Assembly (NCBI RefSeq): GCF_004116955.1 | Contig: NZ_CP026362.1 | Span: forward strand, 4,128,001 to 4,192,000 | Length of the DNA stretch: 64,000 bases | Source of the DNA: Bacillus vallismortis | Lineage (GTDB): Bacteria > Bacillota > Bacilli > Bacillales > Bacillaceae | Direction of reading: 5' to 3' | In this document: piece after piece, positions 18,666-27,248 of the stretch | Position numbering within the stretch: position 1 is the first letter of the stretch | Layout: every line of letters starts with the position of its first letter | Notes under the pieces: model-generated | The model's database searches: none | The model's input: only the letters and a program-made list of their open reading frames with translations | What the model was told of the DNA's origin: nothing | Made by a program: the position numbers and the translations under genes

Positions 18666-19511
18666 ATGAATATTGCAGTCGTAACAGACAGCACGGCATA
18701 TATCCCGAAAGAAATGCGTGAACAACATCAAATACATATGATCCCACTCCAGGTTGTGTTTGGTGAAGAAACGTATCGGGAAGAAATCGAATTGGACTGG
18801 AGAAGCTTCTATGAGGAAGTAAAGAAACATACTGAGCTTCCCACGACTTCACAGCCGCCAATCGGCGAACTGATCGCTTTGTATGAAGAGCTTGGCAAGT
18901 CTTATGATGCGGTTATCAGTATCCATCTTTCCAGCGGAATCAGCGGCACGTTCAGCAGTGCAGCAGCGGCTGACGCAATGGTGGAAAATATTAAAGTGTA
19001 TCCATTTGACTCAGAGATCAGCTGTTTGGCTCAAGGTTTTTATGCTCTTAAAGCTGCTGAATTAATCAAAAATGGAGCGTCATCACCGGAAGATATCATA
19101 AAAGAACTGGAAGAAATGAAAAAAACAGTTCGGGCGTATTTTATGGTAGATGATTTAGCGCACCTTCAGCGGGGCGGACGATTAAGCAGTGCCCAGGCCT
19201 TTATTGGGAGTCTTCTAAAGGTAAAGCCTATTCTTCACTTTGACAATAAGGTAATTGTGCCTTTTGAGAAGATTCGCACACGTAAAAAAGCAATTTCACG
19301 AATTTATGAGCTTTTAGACGAGGATGCGAGTAAAGGATTGCCTATGCGTGCTGCTGTTATTCACGCTAATCGAGAAGAAGAAGCAGCGAAAATCATTGAG
19401 GAGCTTTCTGCAAAATATCCTCATGTTGAATTTTATAACAGTTATTTTGGAGCGGTAATCGGCACTCATTTGGGTGAGGGCGCGCTTGGAATTTGCTGGT
19501 GTTTTCAATAA
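18666..19511 (+). CDS. degV: DegV/FakB family fatty-acid-binding protein
   Basis: A 281-residue EDD-fold protein. MNIAVVTDSTAYIP at the N-terminus, TTSQPPIGE, SSGISGTFSSA and LQRGGRLSS are the standard DegV blocks. Members bind fatty acids and present them to the kinase FakA for incorporation into phospholipid. The gene lies between degU and comFA, as in B. subtilis, but has no proven role in the Deg system. ATG 18666 lies near a purine-rich AAGGCAGG. Confidence 0.93.
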   Translation: MNIAVVTDSTAYIPKEMREQHQIHMIPLQVVFGEETYREEIELDWRSFYEEVKKHTELPTTSQPPIGELIALYEELGKSYDAVISIHLSSGISGTFSSAAAADAMVENIKVYPFDSEISCLAQGFYALKAAELIKNGASSPEDIIKELEEMKKTVRAYFMVDDLAHLQRGGRLSSAQAFIGSLLKVKPILHFDNKVIVPFEKIRTRKKAISRIYELLDEDASKGLPMRAAVIHANREEEAAKIIEELSAKYPHVEFYNSYFGAVIGTHLGEGALGICWCFQ

Positions 19512-19515
19512 CATG

Positions 19516-19547
19516 AAATCTCCGTTTTAGCAGCGGAGATTTTTTTA
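19516..19547 (+). terminator. Terminator of degV
   Basis: The inverted repeat AATCTCCG / CGGAGATT, with a loop around TTTTAGCAG, is followed by seven T. It is placed just before the comFA promoter region. Confidence 0.9.
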
Positions 19548-19615
19548 TATTCATATTTTGACCACTGGACAGAAAATATTCAATCAGCCATACTTTCTCG
19601 AAAGGAGGCGGTGCT

Positions 19616-20989
19616 ATGAACATGACTTTCTCAAAAGAATTACAGCAGACGCTTCAAGGCCGTCATTTGCTCAGAACTGAAGTCCCATTTTCCGATGAGC
19701 TGATTGAATGGCATATCAAGAACGGTTATATTGGCGCTCAAAACTCAATATCCAAAAATAAACGGGAGTATAGGTGTAATAGGTGCGGCCAAAATGATCA
19801 GCGTTATTTTTCTAATTATCACTCATCTGGAAAGAAGCAGCTGTATTGCCGTTCCTGTGTCATGATGGGAAGAGTAAGTGAGGAAGTGCCTTTATATTCA
19901 TGGAAAGAGGAGGATGAACTCCATTGGAAGCCTATCAAGCTGACTTGGAATGGCGAGCTCTCAAGGGGACAGCAAAAAGCCGCCAATGTCTTAATTGAAG
20001 CAATATCCAGAAAAAAAGAACTCCTCATCTGGGCAGTTTGCGGCGCTGGCAAAACTGAGATATTATTCCCCGGTATAGAGTCAGCATTAAATCAAGGACT
20101 GCGTGTATGTATTGCGACACCCCGCACCGATGTTGTATTAGAGCTAGCTCCGAGGCTCAAGGCCGCTTTTCAGGGCGCTGACATTGCGGCACTATACGGG
20201 AGCAGCGAGGACAAAGGGCGTTTATCTCCTCTTGTGATTTCCACTACACATCAGCTTTTGCGATATAAAGACGCATTCGATGTTATCATCGTTGATGAAG
20301 TTGATGCTTTTCCGTATTCCGCTGATCAAACTCTTCAATTCGCTGTTCAAAAAGCCAAAAAGAAAATCAGCACGCTGGTTTATTTAAGTGCAACACCTTC
20401 TAAAGAACTAAAAAGAAAAACAATGAACGGACAGCTGCATTCAATTCGCATTCCAGCAAGACACCACCAGAAACCTCTTCCAGAACCGCGTTTTCTATGG
20501 TGCGGAAACTGGAAAAAGAAATTAACCCGAAATAAAATCCCGCCAGCGGTAAAAAGATGGATAGAGTTTCATGTGAAAGAAGGGAGGCCTGTGTTTTTAT
20601 TTGTTCCCTCCGTTTCTGTTTTAGAAAAGGCAGCGGCCTGCTTTAAAGATATTCATTGCCGAACGGCGTCTGTTCATGCGGAAGATAAGGACAGAAAAGA
20701 AAAAGTACAGCAATTCAGAGATGGTCAGCTTGATCTTTTAATCACAACAACAATATTAGAAAGAGGCGTTACGGTTCATAAGGTGCAAACAGGGATATTA
20801 GGGGCGGAATCACCTATCTTTACGGAAAGCGCACTTGTGCAAATCGCAGGAAGAACCGGCCGGCATAAAGAATACGCGGACGGCGATGTTACTTTCTTTC
20901 ATTACGGAAAAACAAAGAGCATGCTGGATGCAAGAAAGCATATAAAAGAAATGAATGCTTTGGCGGAAAAAAATGAAAGAACAGACTAG
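19616..20989 (+). CDS. comFA: ComFA, DNA uptake ATPase/helicase
   Basis: A 457-residue DEAD-box-like helicase of the competence machinery, thought to power transport of single-stranded DNA across the membrane. An N-terminal zinc knuckle uses Cys54, Cys57, Cys78 and Cys81. Walker A is GAGKTE (143-148), the DExD box is VDEVDAF, motif III is YLSATPS, and the C-terminal helicase half has TTTILERGVTVHKV and QIAGRTGRH. ATG 19616 has AAAGGAGG eight bases upstream. It is the first gene of the comF operon, normally activated by ComK. I could not define a convincing ComK box. Confidence 0.96.
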   Translation: MNMTFSKELQQTLQGRHLLRTEVPFSDELIEWHIKNGYIGAQNSISKNKREYRCNRCGQNDQRYFSNYHSSGKKQLYCRSCVMMGRVSEEVPLYSWKEEDELHWKPIKLTWNGELSRGQQKAANVLIEAISRKKELLIWAVCGAGKTEILFPGIESALNQGLRVCIATPRTDVVLELAPRLKAAFQGADIAALYGSSEDKGRLSPLVISTTHQLLRYKDAFDVIIVDEVDAFPYSADQTLQFAVQKAKKKISTLVYLSATPSKELKRKTMNGQLHSIRIPARHHQKPLPEPRFLWCGNWKKKLTRNKIPPAVKRWIEFHVKEGRPVFLFVPSVSVLEKAAACFKDIHCRTASVHAEDKDRKEKVQQFRDGQLDLLITTTILERGVTVHKVQTGILGAESPIFTESALVQIAGRTGRHKEYADGDVTFFHYGKTKSMLDARKHIKEMNALAEKNERTD

Positions 20990-21048
20990 CCATTATTTGA
21001 AAACATGGTACAGTATACTCATATAACTGATGATGAGGGGCTGTAAAA

Positions 21049-21345
21049 ATGCTTGTCAATTCCAAAGAAATCATAATGAAAGAACTGCTCGACCGATATA
21101 TGGACCAGCTTCATATGACTTGCACTTGCCAAGTATGCAAAAACGATGTATTGGCACTTTCTTTAAATCAAGTAAGACCATCTTATGTTACTGATCTTAA
21201 AAAGATCGCATATACGAAAGCTGAGCTGGTAGATAAACAAAAAAATACGGCTATGCTTGTGATTTTGGCTGAATCTGCTGCAGCGGTTTCAGATAGTCCA
21301 AACGATTTATGCCAAAAGAAGCAGGAGGGGGAATTCATAAACTGA
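21049..21345 (+). CDS. comFB: ComFB, late competence operon protein
   Basis: A 98-residue protein of the ComFB family, with VNSKEIIMKELLDRYM at the start and CTCQVCKNDVLALSLNQV, including a Cys-x-Cys-x2-Cys cluster that may bind zinc. ComFB proteins have been linked to cyclic-di-GMP binding in other phyla. The B. subtilis protein is not essential for transformation. The 3' end overlaps comFC by 37 bases in another frame, which suggests translational coupling. Confidence 0.92.
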   Translation: MLVNSKEIIMKELLDRYMDQLHMTCTCQVCKNDVLALSLNQVRPSYVTDLKKIAYTKAELVDKQKNTAMLVILAESAAAVSDSPNDLCQKKQEGEFIN

Positions 21346-22031
21346 TCTGTCTATTATGTGATACGCCATTTTCTCAACCTGTTACATGGAGAGCTCTTTT
21401 TTTATTAAAGCTTGAAGAAAAGGTCTGTCATTCCTGCAGAAGCAAATTTAAAAAAATCACAGGGCATATCTGCCCGCTATGCGGCAAGCCTCAATCCATT
21501 CATGAGCTATGCAAGGATTGCGAGACGTGGAAATTAAGGATGAATGACAGCTTGCTGCTGCGCCAAAACCGTTCAGTTTACACATATAATGATATGATGA
21601 AAGAAACACTCTCCCGTTTTAAATTTAGAGGAGATGCAGAAATCATAAATGCATTTAAAAGTGATTTCTCTTCAACCTTCTCAAAGGTTTACCCCGATAA
21701 CCATGTTGTTCTCGTTCCTATTCCGCTGAGCAAGGAACGGGAAAAGGAGCGTGGGTTTAATCAGGCACAGCTCCTCGCAGAATGCTTAGACCGTCCTATC
21801 CGCCATGCCCTCTTCCGCTTGAATAATGAGAAACAGTCTAAGAAAACGAAAGCAGAACGCCTGCTTTCAGAGCATATTTTTGATACAAAAAACAATTCAG
21901 TCGAAGGTATGAATATCATTTTAATAGACGATCTTTATACAACAGGCGCTACTTTGCATTTTGCAGCCCGCTGTTTATTAGAGAAGGGGAAAGCCGGTTC
22001 TGTGGCATCTTTTACCTTGATCAGAAGCTAA
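21309..22031 (+). CDS. comFC: ComFC, phosphoribosyltransferase-like competence protein
   Basis: A 240-residue protein with an N-terminal double zinc-finger domain (CLLCDTPF, CHSCRSKF, CPLCGKP, CKDC) and a C-terminal phosphoribosyltransferase domain whose PRPP loop reads IILIDDLYTTGATL. The blocks VPIPLSKEREKERGFNQAQ and RLLSE are conserved in the ComFC/GntX family. It is required for DNA transformation together with ComFA. ATG 21309 lies inside comFB. The ribosome site is not obvious there, and a start a few codons later, next to CAGGAGGGGGAATTC, is possible. Confidence 0.92.
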   Translation: MPKEAGGGIHKLICLLCDTPFSQPVTWRALFLLKLEEKVCHSCRSKFKKITGHICPLCGKPQSIHELCKDCETWKLRMNDSLLLRQNRSVYTYNDMMKETLSRFKFRGDAEIINAFKSDFSSTFSKVYPDNHVVLVPIPLSKEREKERGFNQAQLLAECLDRPIRHALFRLNNEKQSKKTKAERLLSEHIFDTKNNSVEGMNIILIDDLYTTGATLHFAARCLLEKGKAGSVASFTLIRS

Positions 22032-22102
22032 ATGATTCTGTTTTTCTGCCGATATAATCACTAGAAATTAACAGGTATATTATCGAATAAGGAGAAAAAA
22101 AG

Positions 22103-22522
22103 ATGGGAGAACTGGCGAATTGCCCAAAATGCAATGCTTTATTTTTTAAAACAAAGCTGCAAACTGTATGTCAGGCGTGTATTAAGGAAGAAGAAAAATC
22201 ATTTGAGACTGTATATAAGTTTTTAAGAAAACAGGAAAATCGGAAATCAACTTTGGACCGCATAACAGAGGAAACAGGTGTAGAAGAAGAGCTGATATTG
22301 AAATTCATCAGGCAGAAACGGATTCAAATCACTCATCTTCCTAATTTGGCATACCCATGTGAGAGGTGCGGGACATCGATTCGAGAAGGCAAGTTCTGTA
22401 AGGCTTGCCAGTCAGATATAAAGGCTCAAATGGATCATTTGGACCATGAAGATGCACTGAAAACCGAGAGGGAAAATAGTAAAAAAGACACGTACTATGC
22501 CTATAATACCAAAAACAGCTGA
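22103..22522 (+). CDS. yvyF: YvyF, flagellar operon zinc-ribbon protein (TIGR03826-like)
   Basis: A 139-residue protein with two Cys pairs at each end (CPKCNALF, CQAC; later CERCGTS, CKAC), so probably two zinc ribbons. It is conserved at the head of the flgM operon in Bacilli and annotated as a flagellar operon protein. Its molecular role is unknown. The start at ATG 22103 has AAGGAG upstream. A separate sigma-D promoter lies between it and flgM. Confidence 0.88.
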   Translation: MGELANCPKCNALFFKTKLQTVCQACIKEEEKSFETVYKFLRKQENRKSTLDRITEETGVEEELILKFIRQKRIQITHLPNLAYPCERCGTSIREGKFCKACQSDIKAQMDHLDHEDALKTERENSKKDTYYAYNTKNS

Positions 22523-22527
22523 TTCCC

Positions 22528-22554
22528 TAAACTAACTGAAACCGCAGTCGATAA
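22528..22554 (+). promoter_or_regulatory. Sigma-D promoter of flgM-flgN-flgK-flgL operon
   Basis: TAAA (22528-22531), a 15-base spacer and GTCGATAA (22547-22554) match the sigma-D consensus TAAA-N15-GCCGATAT. This makes the anti-sigma factor FlgM part of the regulon it inhibits. Confidence 0.88.
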
Positions 22555-22601
22555 AAGGGTTAGATTGTTTAAAGACTGCAACGGAAAGCGAGAGGAATCC
22601 T

Positions 22602-22868
22602 ATGAAAATCAATCAATTTGGAACACAATCCGTTAATCCATACCAAAAAAAATATGAAAAGCAAGCGGTGCAAAAAAATGCTGCACAGCCCCAAGATAAA
22701 ATTGAGATTTCATCACAGGCTAAAGAAATGCAACATGCATCTGATGCAGTCACTGGTTCGCGCCAGGAAAAAATTGCGCAGCTTAAAGCGCAAATTGAAA
22801 ACGGGTCATACAAAGTAGACGCTAATCATATAGCGAAAAATATTGTTAACTTTTATAAAAAGCAATAA
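22602..22868 (+). CDS. flgM: FlgM, anti-sigma-D factor
   Basis: An 88-residue protein that binds and inhibits sigma-D until hook-basal body completion. The N-terminal half is Gln/Lys-rich and likely disordered ([17 protein letters not shown]). The C-terminal half has the sigma-binding helices [18 protein letters not shown] and [12 protein letters not shown], which are typical of FlgM. AGAGGAATC lies before ATG 22602. flgN follows after 14 bases. Confidence 0.95.
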   Translation: MKINQFGTQSVNPYQKKYEKQAVQKNAAQPQDKIEISSQAKEMQHASDAVTGSRQEKIAQLKAQIENGSYKVDANHIAKNIVNFYKKQ

Positions 22869-22882
22869 AAAGGAGAAAGCCC

Positions 22883-23365
22883 ATGTCAGCAAAGCCAATT
22901 ATTGACCAATTGAAGCGACTTTGCGTTCTTCATGAGCACCTGCTCACGCTGTCTCAGGAAAAGACGGAAGCGCTCAAGGCCGGCAAAACGAAAGAGCTTT
23001 CTAACATTTTGACAAAAGAGCAAAAATATATACAAGCAATCGGACAGACAGAAGATGACCGGATCAAAGCAACTTCCGCTTTTCTCGGATACAGTGAAAA
23101 CAACACCATTTCCGCATGTATCGCCAAAACTTCAGGCAGTGAAAAGGAAGAGCTGGAACAACTATATGAGTCTCTTTCTAACGCTATCGGACGTCTGAAG
23201 GAAGTGAATGAGATGAATAGGCAGCTCACAAGAGATGCGCTGCAATTCATTTCAATTTCGTACGATATGCTGGTTCCTAAGGAAAATAACTTCAATTACA
23301 GCAAATCAATTAAAGCTGAGCTTCCGAAGAGCAGCCGAATGAAGCTATTTGATTCAAAAGCTTAG
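22883..23365 (+). CDS. flgN: FlgN, chaperone for hook-filament junction proteins
   Basis: A 160-residue mainly helical protein of the FlgN family (YvyG). It is placed immediately before its expected clients flgK and flgL, whose export it supports. Long amphipathic helices cover residues 5-60 and 75-115, with a variable tail. AAAGGAGA lies before ATG 22883. Confidence 0.9.
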   Translation: MSAKPIIDQLKRLCVLHEHLLTLSQEKTEALKAGKTKELSNILTKEQKYIQAIGQTEDDRIKATSAFLGYSENNTISACIAKTSGSEKEELEQLYESLSNAIGRLKEVNEMNRQLTRDALQFISISYDMLVPKENNFNYSKSIKAELPKSSRMKLFDSKA

Positions 23366-23383
23366 CAGAAAGGAATTCAGAAC

Positions 23384-24907
23384 ATGACATCTACCTTTAT
23401 GGGGCTTGAAACTGCAAGGCGGGCGTTAAGCGCTCAGCAAGCAGCGTTAAGCACTACTGCAAATAACGTGGCAAATGCCAATACAGACGGTTATACAAGA
23501 CAGCGGGTCTCATTGGAAGCAACTGACTATTTTCCTGCTGTATCAAAAAACGCAGAAAAAACCGCGGGACAAATGGGAACGGGCGTTCAAGGCAAGTCAG
23601 TTGAGAGAATAAGAGATATCTTTCTTGACTACCAATACCGCCTTCAAAACAACAGTGCCGGTTACTACGACACTAAGGCCAAAGCTTTGTCCCAGATGGA
23701 AGGCATCTTAAATGAGATGGATGAAAGCGGCTTAAACAGTGTGCTCAATTCATTTTGGAATTCCCTTCAGGAGTTATCAAACAATACAAACGAAGACAGC
23801 GCGCGTTCTGTTGTTGCTGAAAAAGGAAAAGCTTTAGCAGAAACGTTTAATTACCTTTCTGAATCACTTACAAATGTTCAATCGAACTTAAAAGCGGAGC
23901 TAGATACTACTGTATTAGATGTCAATTCTCTGCTTTCTCAATTAAACAGCTTAAATAAGCAAATTGCGCAAGTAGAGCCAGTCGGGCTTCTTCCGAATGG
24001 TTTATATGACCAGCGAGATGTGCTGATCGATAAATTATCCTCAATGGTTGATATCAAACTCAGCTATAACAAATCAGGCGGGAATGCACTTGCTTCTGCT
24101 GAAGGAACTGTATCAATTGAAATAATTGATAAAAATAAACAGTCGCTGGGAACTGTTTTGGACGGTAAAAATTACGAGGTTTCAGAACTTGCAGCCAATT
24201 ATGATAATGAAACTGGTTTAGTATCAAGTGTTTCAATCGGAGGCGCTGCTGTACAGGCTGGGTCATTCAGCAGTAAAGGGTCTCTTTTAGGATTTATAGA
24301 ATCTTACGGATATGTAACAGCAGGCGGCGAAGTAAAGGGCGCATACCCGGATATGCTTTCTGACCTTGATAATATGGCGCTTGAATTCGCTAAAGCTTTC
24401 AATGAGGTTCACAAAAATGGTTTGACCAAAAGCGGTGAGCAAGGCGGAGACTTTTTTGATTTTACCGGAGGCGAATCTGAGCCGGCAAAAGGAGCAGCGG
24501 GCAAGATTAAAATTGCTGACAGCATATTAGATTCAAAAGGCGCGAACATTGCTTTCTCACTAACTGGCGCAGCCAATGACAATGCAAATGCAACAAAGCT
24601 AGCGAATGTTTTAACTGGCGATATTACCATTAATGGCACAAAAACAAGTGTGCTGGATTACTATGCGGGACTGATTGGCGAGCTTGGAATTAAAGCGCAA
24701 GAAGCGAATCGGCTCGCGTCTAATACTGAAACACAGCTTAACGACGCCGACATCAACCGTCAGCAAATGAGCGCAGTTTCTTTAGACGAAGAAATGACGA
24801 ATATGATTCAATTCCAACACGCATACAATGCTGCTGCGAGGATGGTGACTTTACAAGACGAAATCCTTGATAAAGTGATTAACGGCATGGGTGTCGGAGG
24901 AAGGTAG
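23384..24907 (+). CDS. flgK: FlgK, hook-filament junction protein 1
   Basis: A 507-residue axial flagellar protein. The N-terminal rod motif LSTTANNVANANTDGYTRQ and the C-terminal coiled-coil region, including VSLDEEMTNMIQFQHAYNAAARM, are typical of FlgK. It is exported by the flagellar type III system and connects hook to filament. AGAAAGGAA lies before ATG 23384. flgL begins nine bases after the stop. Confidence 0.96.
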   Translation: MTSTFMGLETARRALSAQQAALSTTANNVANANTDGYTRQRVSLEATDYFPAVSKNAEKTAGQMGTGVQGKSVERIRDIFLDYQYRLQNNSAGYYDTKAKALSQMEGILNEMDESGLNSVLNSFWNSLQELSNNTNEDSARSVVAEKGKALAETFNYLSESLTNVQSNLKAELDTTVLDVNSLLSQLNSLNKQIAQVEPVGLLPNGLYDQRDVLIDKLSSMVDIKLSYNKSGGNALASAEGTVSIEIIDKNKQSLGTVLDGKNYEVSELAANYDNETGLVSSVSIGGAAVQAGSFSSKGSLLGFIESYGYVTAGGEVKGAYPDMLSDLDNMALEFAKAFNEVHKNGLTKSGEQGGDFFDFTGGESEPAKGAAGKIKIADSILDSKGANIAFSLTGAANDNANATKLANVLTGDITINGTKTSVLDYYAGLIGELGIKAQEANRLASNTETQLNDADINRQQMSAVSLDEEMTNMIQFQHAYNAAARMVTLQDEILDKVINGMGVGGR

Positions 24908-24916
24908 GTAGATCAA

Positions 24917-25813
24917 ATGAGAGTAACACAGGGCATGATTCAGCAAAACTCATTGAGATATATCGGTTCAAGCTACTCGAAGCTGGATAAACTTCAATCA
25001 CAGATTTCTTCAGGGAAAAAAATCTCAAAAGCATCCGATGACCCTGTCGTAGCTATGAAAGGCCTAAAATACCATACGCAATTATCCCAGGTTCAGCAAT
25101 ACCAAAGTAATGCTTCTCAAGCTTTTACCTGGCTTGAAAACACAGAAACGAATATTACTGAAGGAATTGACATTTTAACGAAAGTCAAAGACTTGGCTAT
25201 TCAGGCTAAAAATGACACAAATGGTGAAGATGAGCGGCAAGCGATAGGCGTAGAAGTAAAGCAGTTAAAGGAACAGCTTTTAAAAATTGCGAATACACAA
25301 GTAAACGGCAGATATATCTTTAACGGAACGAATTCAGACACGCCTCCGGTTACTGATAACGGAGACGGAACTTATACCATTTCCGATACTGCTGATGTTG
25401 TGGTCAATATATCAAATAATATGAATTTAAAAGTGAATTCAGATCCAAAGTCAGCTTTTGGGGGCACGTCTGAAAGCGGACAGAATGTATTTGAAATGCT
25501 TGACTCATTTGAGCAAGCACTTAGTACGGGTTCAATCGATGGCATGGACAATGTTTTAGAGGATATTGATCAATTTTCTAACGGCATGAGTGCTGAACGC
25601 TCTGATCTCGGAGCTAGATATAATCGTCTTGAACTGATTAATACTAGGCTTTCAGCTCAAGAAGAAACAGCAACAAAAGTGTTGTCTGATAATGAAGATG
25701 TAGAACTGGAAAAAGTAATAACAGAATTTATTGCGCAGCAAAGCGTGCATAGGGCTACCCTTGCTGTAAATGCGCAAATTGTTCAGCCTACATTGATTGA
25801 CTTTTTAAAGTAA
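24917..25813 (+). CDS. flgL: FlgL, hook-filament junction protein 3
   Basis: A 298-residue flagellin-related axial protein. It starts [16 protein letters not shown] and has [17 protein letters not shown] near residue 35, the flagellin N-domain pattern, and ends in a coiled coil. It forms the second junction ring on which the Hag filament is built. A weak hairpin with T-run follows the stop. Confidence 0.95.
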   Translation: MRVTQGMIQQNSLRYIGSSYSKLDKLQSQISSGKKISKASDDPVVAMKGLKYHTQLSQVQQYQSNASQAFTWLENTETNITEGIDILTKVKDLAIQAKNDTNGEDERQAIGVEVKQLKEQLLKIANTQVNGRYIFNGTNSDTPPVTDNGDGTYTISDTADVVVNISNNMNLKVNSDPKSAFGGTSESGQNVFEMLDSFEQALSTGSIDGMDNVLEDIDQFSNGMSAERSDLGARYNRLELINTRLSAQEETATKVLSDNEDVELEKVITEFIAQQSVHRATLAVNAQIVQPTLIDFLK

Positions 25814-25838
25814 GCGGCTCTCAGGAGTTCGCTTTTTT
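25812..25838 (+). terminator. Weak hairpin with T-run after flgL
   Basis: AAGCG and CGCTT flank a 13-base interval (GCTCTCAGGAGTT) that can pair further, followed by seven T. The stem is short, so partial termination is possible before yviE. Confidence 0.4.
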
Positions 25839-25859
25839 TATAGTTTAGGAGGTAGAATG

Positions 25860-26435
25860 ATGCAAATTCCCAGATTGATTATGCACAGTGTTCAAGGGAA
25901 AATTGGTTTAACGACGACGCCCGCCACCTTAAAAATGGAGCAGCCGCAAGCCGATCTCGAAATTGAACAGCCAAGCGCGGAAATGGAAATATCGGTTACG
26001 TCTGGAAAACTCACGATTGACCAAACGCAAGCATGGGAAGAATTAGACAGAAAGCATGTTTTCAAAAGAATTGAAGAAGCCGCACAACAAGGGCAGGAGG
26101 ATGTAATGGCGGGAATAGCTCGAACTGTAGAAGAAGGAGAGGAGCTTATGAGAATTGAAAACAAAGGGAATCCAATTGCTTCACAAGCAAAGAGGAACTC
26201 TGAAATGCAACAAATTCAATTAGGCGAACATTATGTCCCGTCTCTTTCAAGAGTGAAAATCCAATATACCCCGTCACAGCTTGATATTCAGATTACGCCT
26301 CAAAAGCCTGTCATTCAGGCTGAACCGAATAAGCCAATTGTGGATTATACGCCGGGGAACGTTAAGGTTGACATGCTGCAATACCCTGATTTAAAAATAG
26401 ATGTAGAATACCCGAAAGAATCATTCGAAAAGTAA
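25860..26435 (+). CDS. yviE: YviE, DUF6470-type protein of the flagellar operon
   Basis: A 191-residue protein with repeated short segments rich in Gln, Pro and Ile (IEQPSAEMEI, VKIQYTPSQLDIQITPQKPVI, VDYTPGNVKVDM) that look like successive beta-strands. It has no signal peptide or known catalytic motif. It is conserved between flgL and fliW in Bacillus, and its function is unknown. Two adjacent ATG codons are available. I used the second, nearer to the usual length. Confidence 0.85.
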   Translation: MQIPRLIMHSVQGKIGLTTTPATLKMEQPQADLEIEQPSAEMEISVTSGKLTIDQTQAWEELDRKHVFKRIEEAAQQGQEDVMAGIARTVEEGEELMRIENKGNPIASQAKRNSEMQQIQLGEHYVPSLSRVKIQYTPSQLDIQITPQKPVIQAEPNKPIVDYTPGNVKVDMLQYPDLKIDVEYPKESFEK

Positions 26436-26455
26436 ACAGAAAAGGATCGTGAACA

Positions 26456-26887
26456 ATGATCATTCAAACGAAGTACCATGGCCAAATGAACGTAAAAGAA
26501 GAACAAATTATTCTTTTTGAAAGCGGGATTCCAGGCTTTTTAGAAGAAAAACAGTTCGTTATTCTTCCGCTGTCAGAAGACTCTCCATTTGTGGCGCTGC
26601 AGTCCGTCACTTCAGAAAATCTTGCGTTCATCGTTGTCAGTCCGTTCATCTTTTTTAAGAACTATGAATTTGACCTTGATGCATCAACCGCCGAACTTTT
26701 GGCTATTGATAACATTGAAGACGTGGAAGTCATGGCCATATTGACCATGGCTGAGCCGTTCGAAAAATCGACTGCCAATTTATTGGCTCCCATTATTGTG
26801 AACCGCAAGAACATGAAGGCTAAGCAAGTCGTTTTACACGACTCCTCATATACGACAAAGCATCCGATTGGAGGAGAATCATGCTAG
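26456..26887 (+). CDS. fliW: FliW, CsrA antagonist and flagellin sensor
   Basis: A 143-residue protein with the FliW motifs [19 protein letters not shown] and a later [11 protein letters not shown]. FliW binds either flagellin or CsrA. Free FliW sequesters CsrA and lets hag be translated, so Hag levels are held constant. Its 3' end overlaps csrA by seven bases, so the pair is coupled, and both precede hag. Confidence 0.95.
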   Translation: MIIQTKYHGQMNVKEEQIILFESGIPGFLEEKQFVILPLSEDSPFVALQSVTSENLAFIVVSPFIFFKNYEFDLDASTAELLAIDNIEDVEVMAILTMAEPFEKSTANLLAPIIVNRKNMKAKQVVLHDSSYTTKHPIGGESC

Positions 26888-27105
26888 TTTTATCGCGGAA
26901 AATAAACGAAGCGATTCAAATAGGTGCTGATATTGAAGTGAAAGTCATTTCGATTGAAGGTGATCAAGTGAAGCTGGGAATTGAAGCCCCAAAGCATATT
27001 GATATTCACCGAAAAGAAATATACTTAACCATTCAGGAAGAAAACAACCGCGCGGCAGCGTTATCCAGCGATGTCATCTCCGCATTATCCTCACAAAAAA
27101 AGTGA
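26881..27105 (+). CDS. csrA: CsrA, RNA-binding translational repressor of hag
   Basis: A 74-residue CsrA protein, beginning [20 protein letters not shown] and containing the RNA-binding [16 protein letters not shown] segment. It represses hag translation by binding the leader, where two GGGAGGA sites are visible at 27165 and 27234. GGAGGAG lies just before ATG 26881. The terminator stem overlaps its own stop codon. Confidence 0.96.
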   Translation: MLVLSRKINEAIQIGADIEVKVISIEGDQVKLGIEAPKHIDIHRKEIYLTIQEENNRAAALSSDVISALSSQKK

Positions 27106-27117
27106 GGATTTTTTTAT
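27087..27117 (+). terminator. Terminator of the flgM-csrA operon, overlapping the csrA stop
   Basis: ATCCTCAC (27087-27094) pairs with GTGAGGAT (27102-27109) around a seven-A loop, followed by a T-run. The stem includes the last codons and TGA of csrA. Confidence 0.9.
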
Positions 27118-27124
27118 TTTTCTA

Positions 27125-27151
27125 TTAACAAAATCAGAGACAATCCGATAT
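27125..27151 (+). promoter_or_regulatory. Sigma-D promoter of hag
   Basis: TTAA (27125-27128), a 15-base spacer and TCCGATAT (27144-27151) match the flagellar sigma-D promoter layout. It lies just after the csrA terminator and about 100 bases before the hag start codon. Confidence 0.9.
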
Positions 27152-27162
27152 TAATGATGTAG

Positions 27163-27240
27163 CCGGGAGGAGACGCAAAAGACTCCGCCAGTTATAAAAA
27201 ATGAGGCACAAGGACGTGCCAAAAACATATTCAGGGAGGA
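27163..27240 (+). promoter_or_regulatory. Two CsrA-type binding sites in the hag leader
   Basis: GGGAGGA occurs at 27165-27171 within CCGGGAGGAGACG, and again at 27234-27240, where it is also the hag ribosome binding site. The two-site arrangement matches BS1 and BS2 described for CsrA control of hag in B. subtilis. Confidence 0.8.
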
Positions 27241-27248
27241 ACAAAACA

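Noticed and set aside
21309-21345. comFB-comFC overlap as a sequencing frameshift
   Set aside because: Both products are complete by length and motif, and overlap of these genes is normal in Bacillus.
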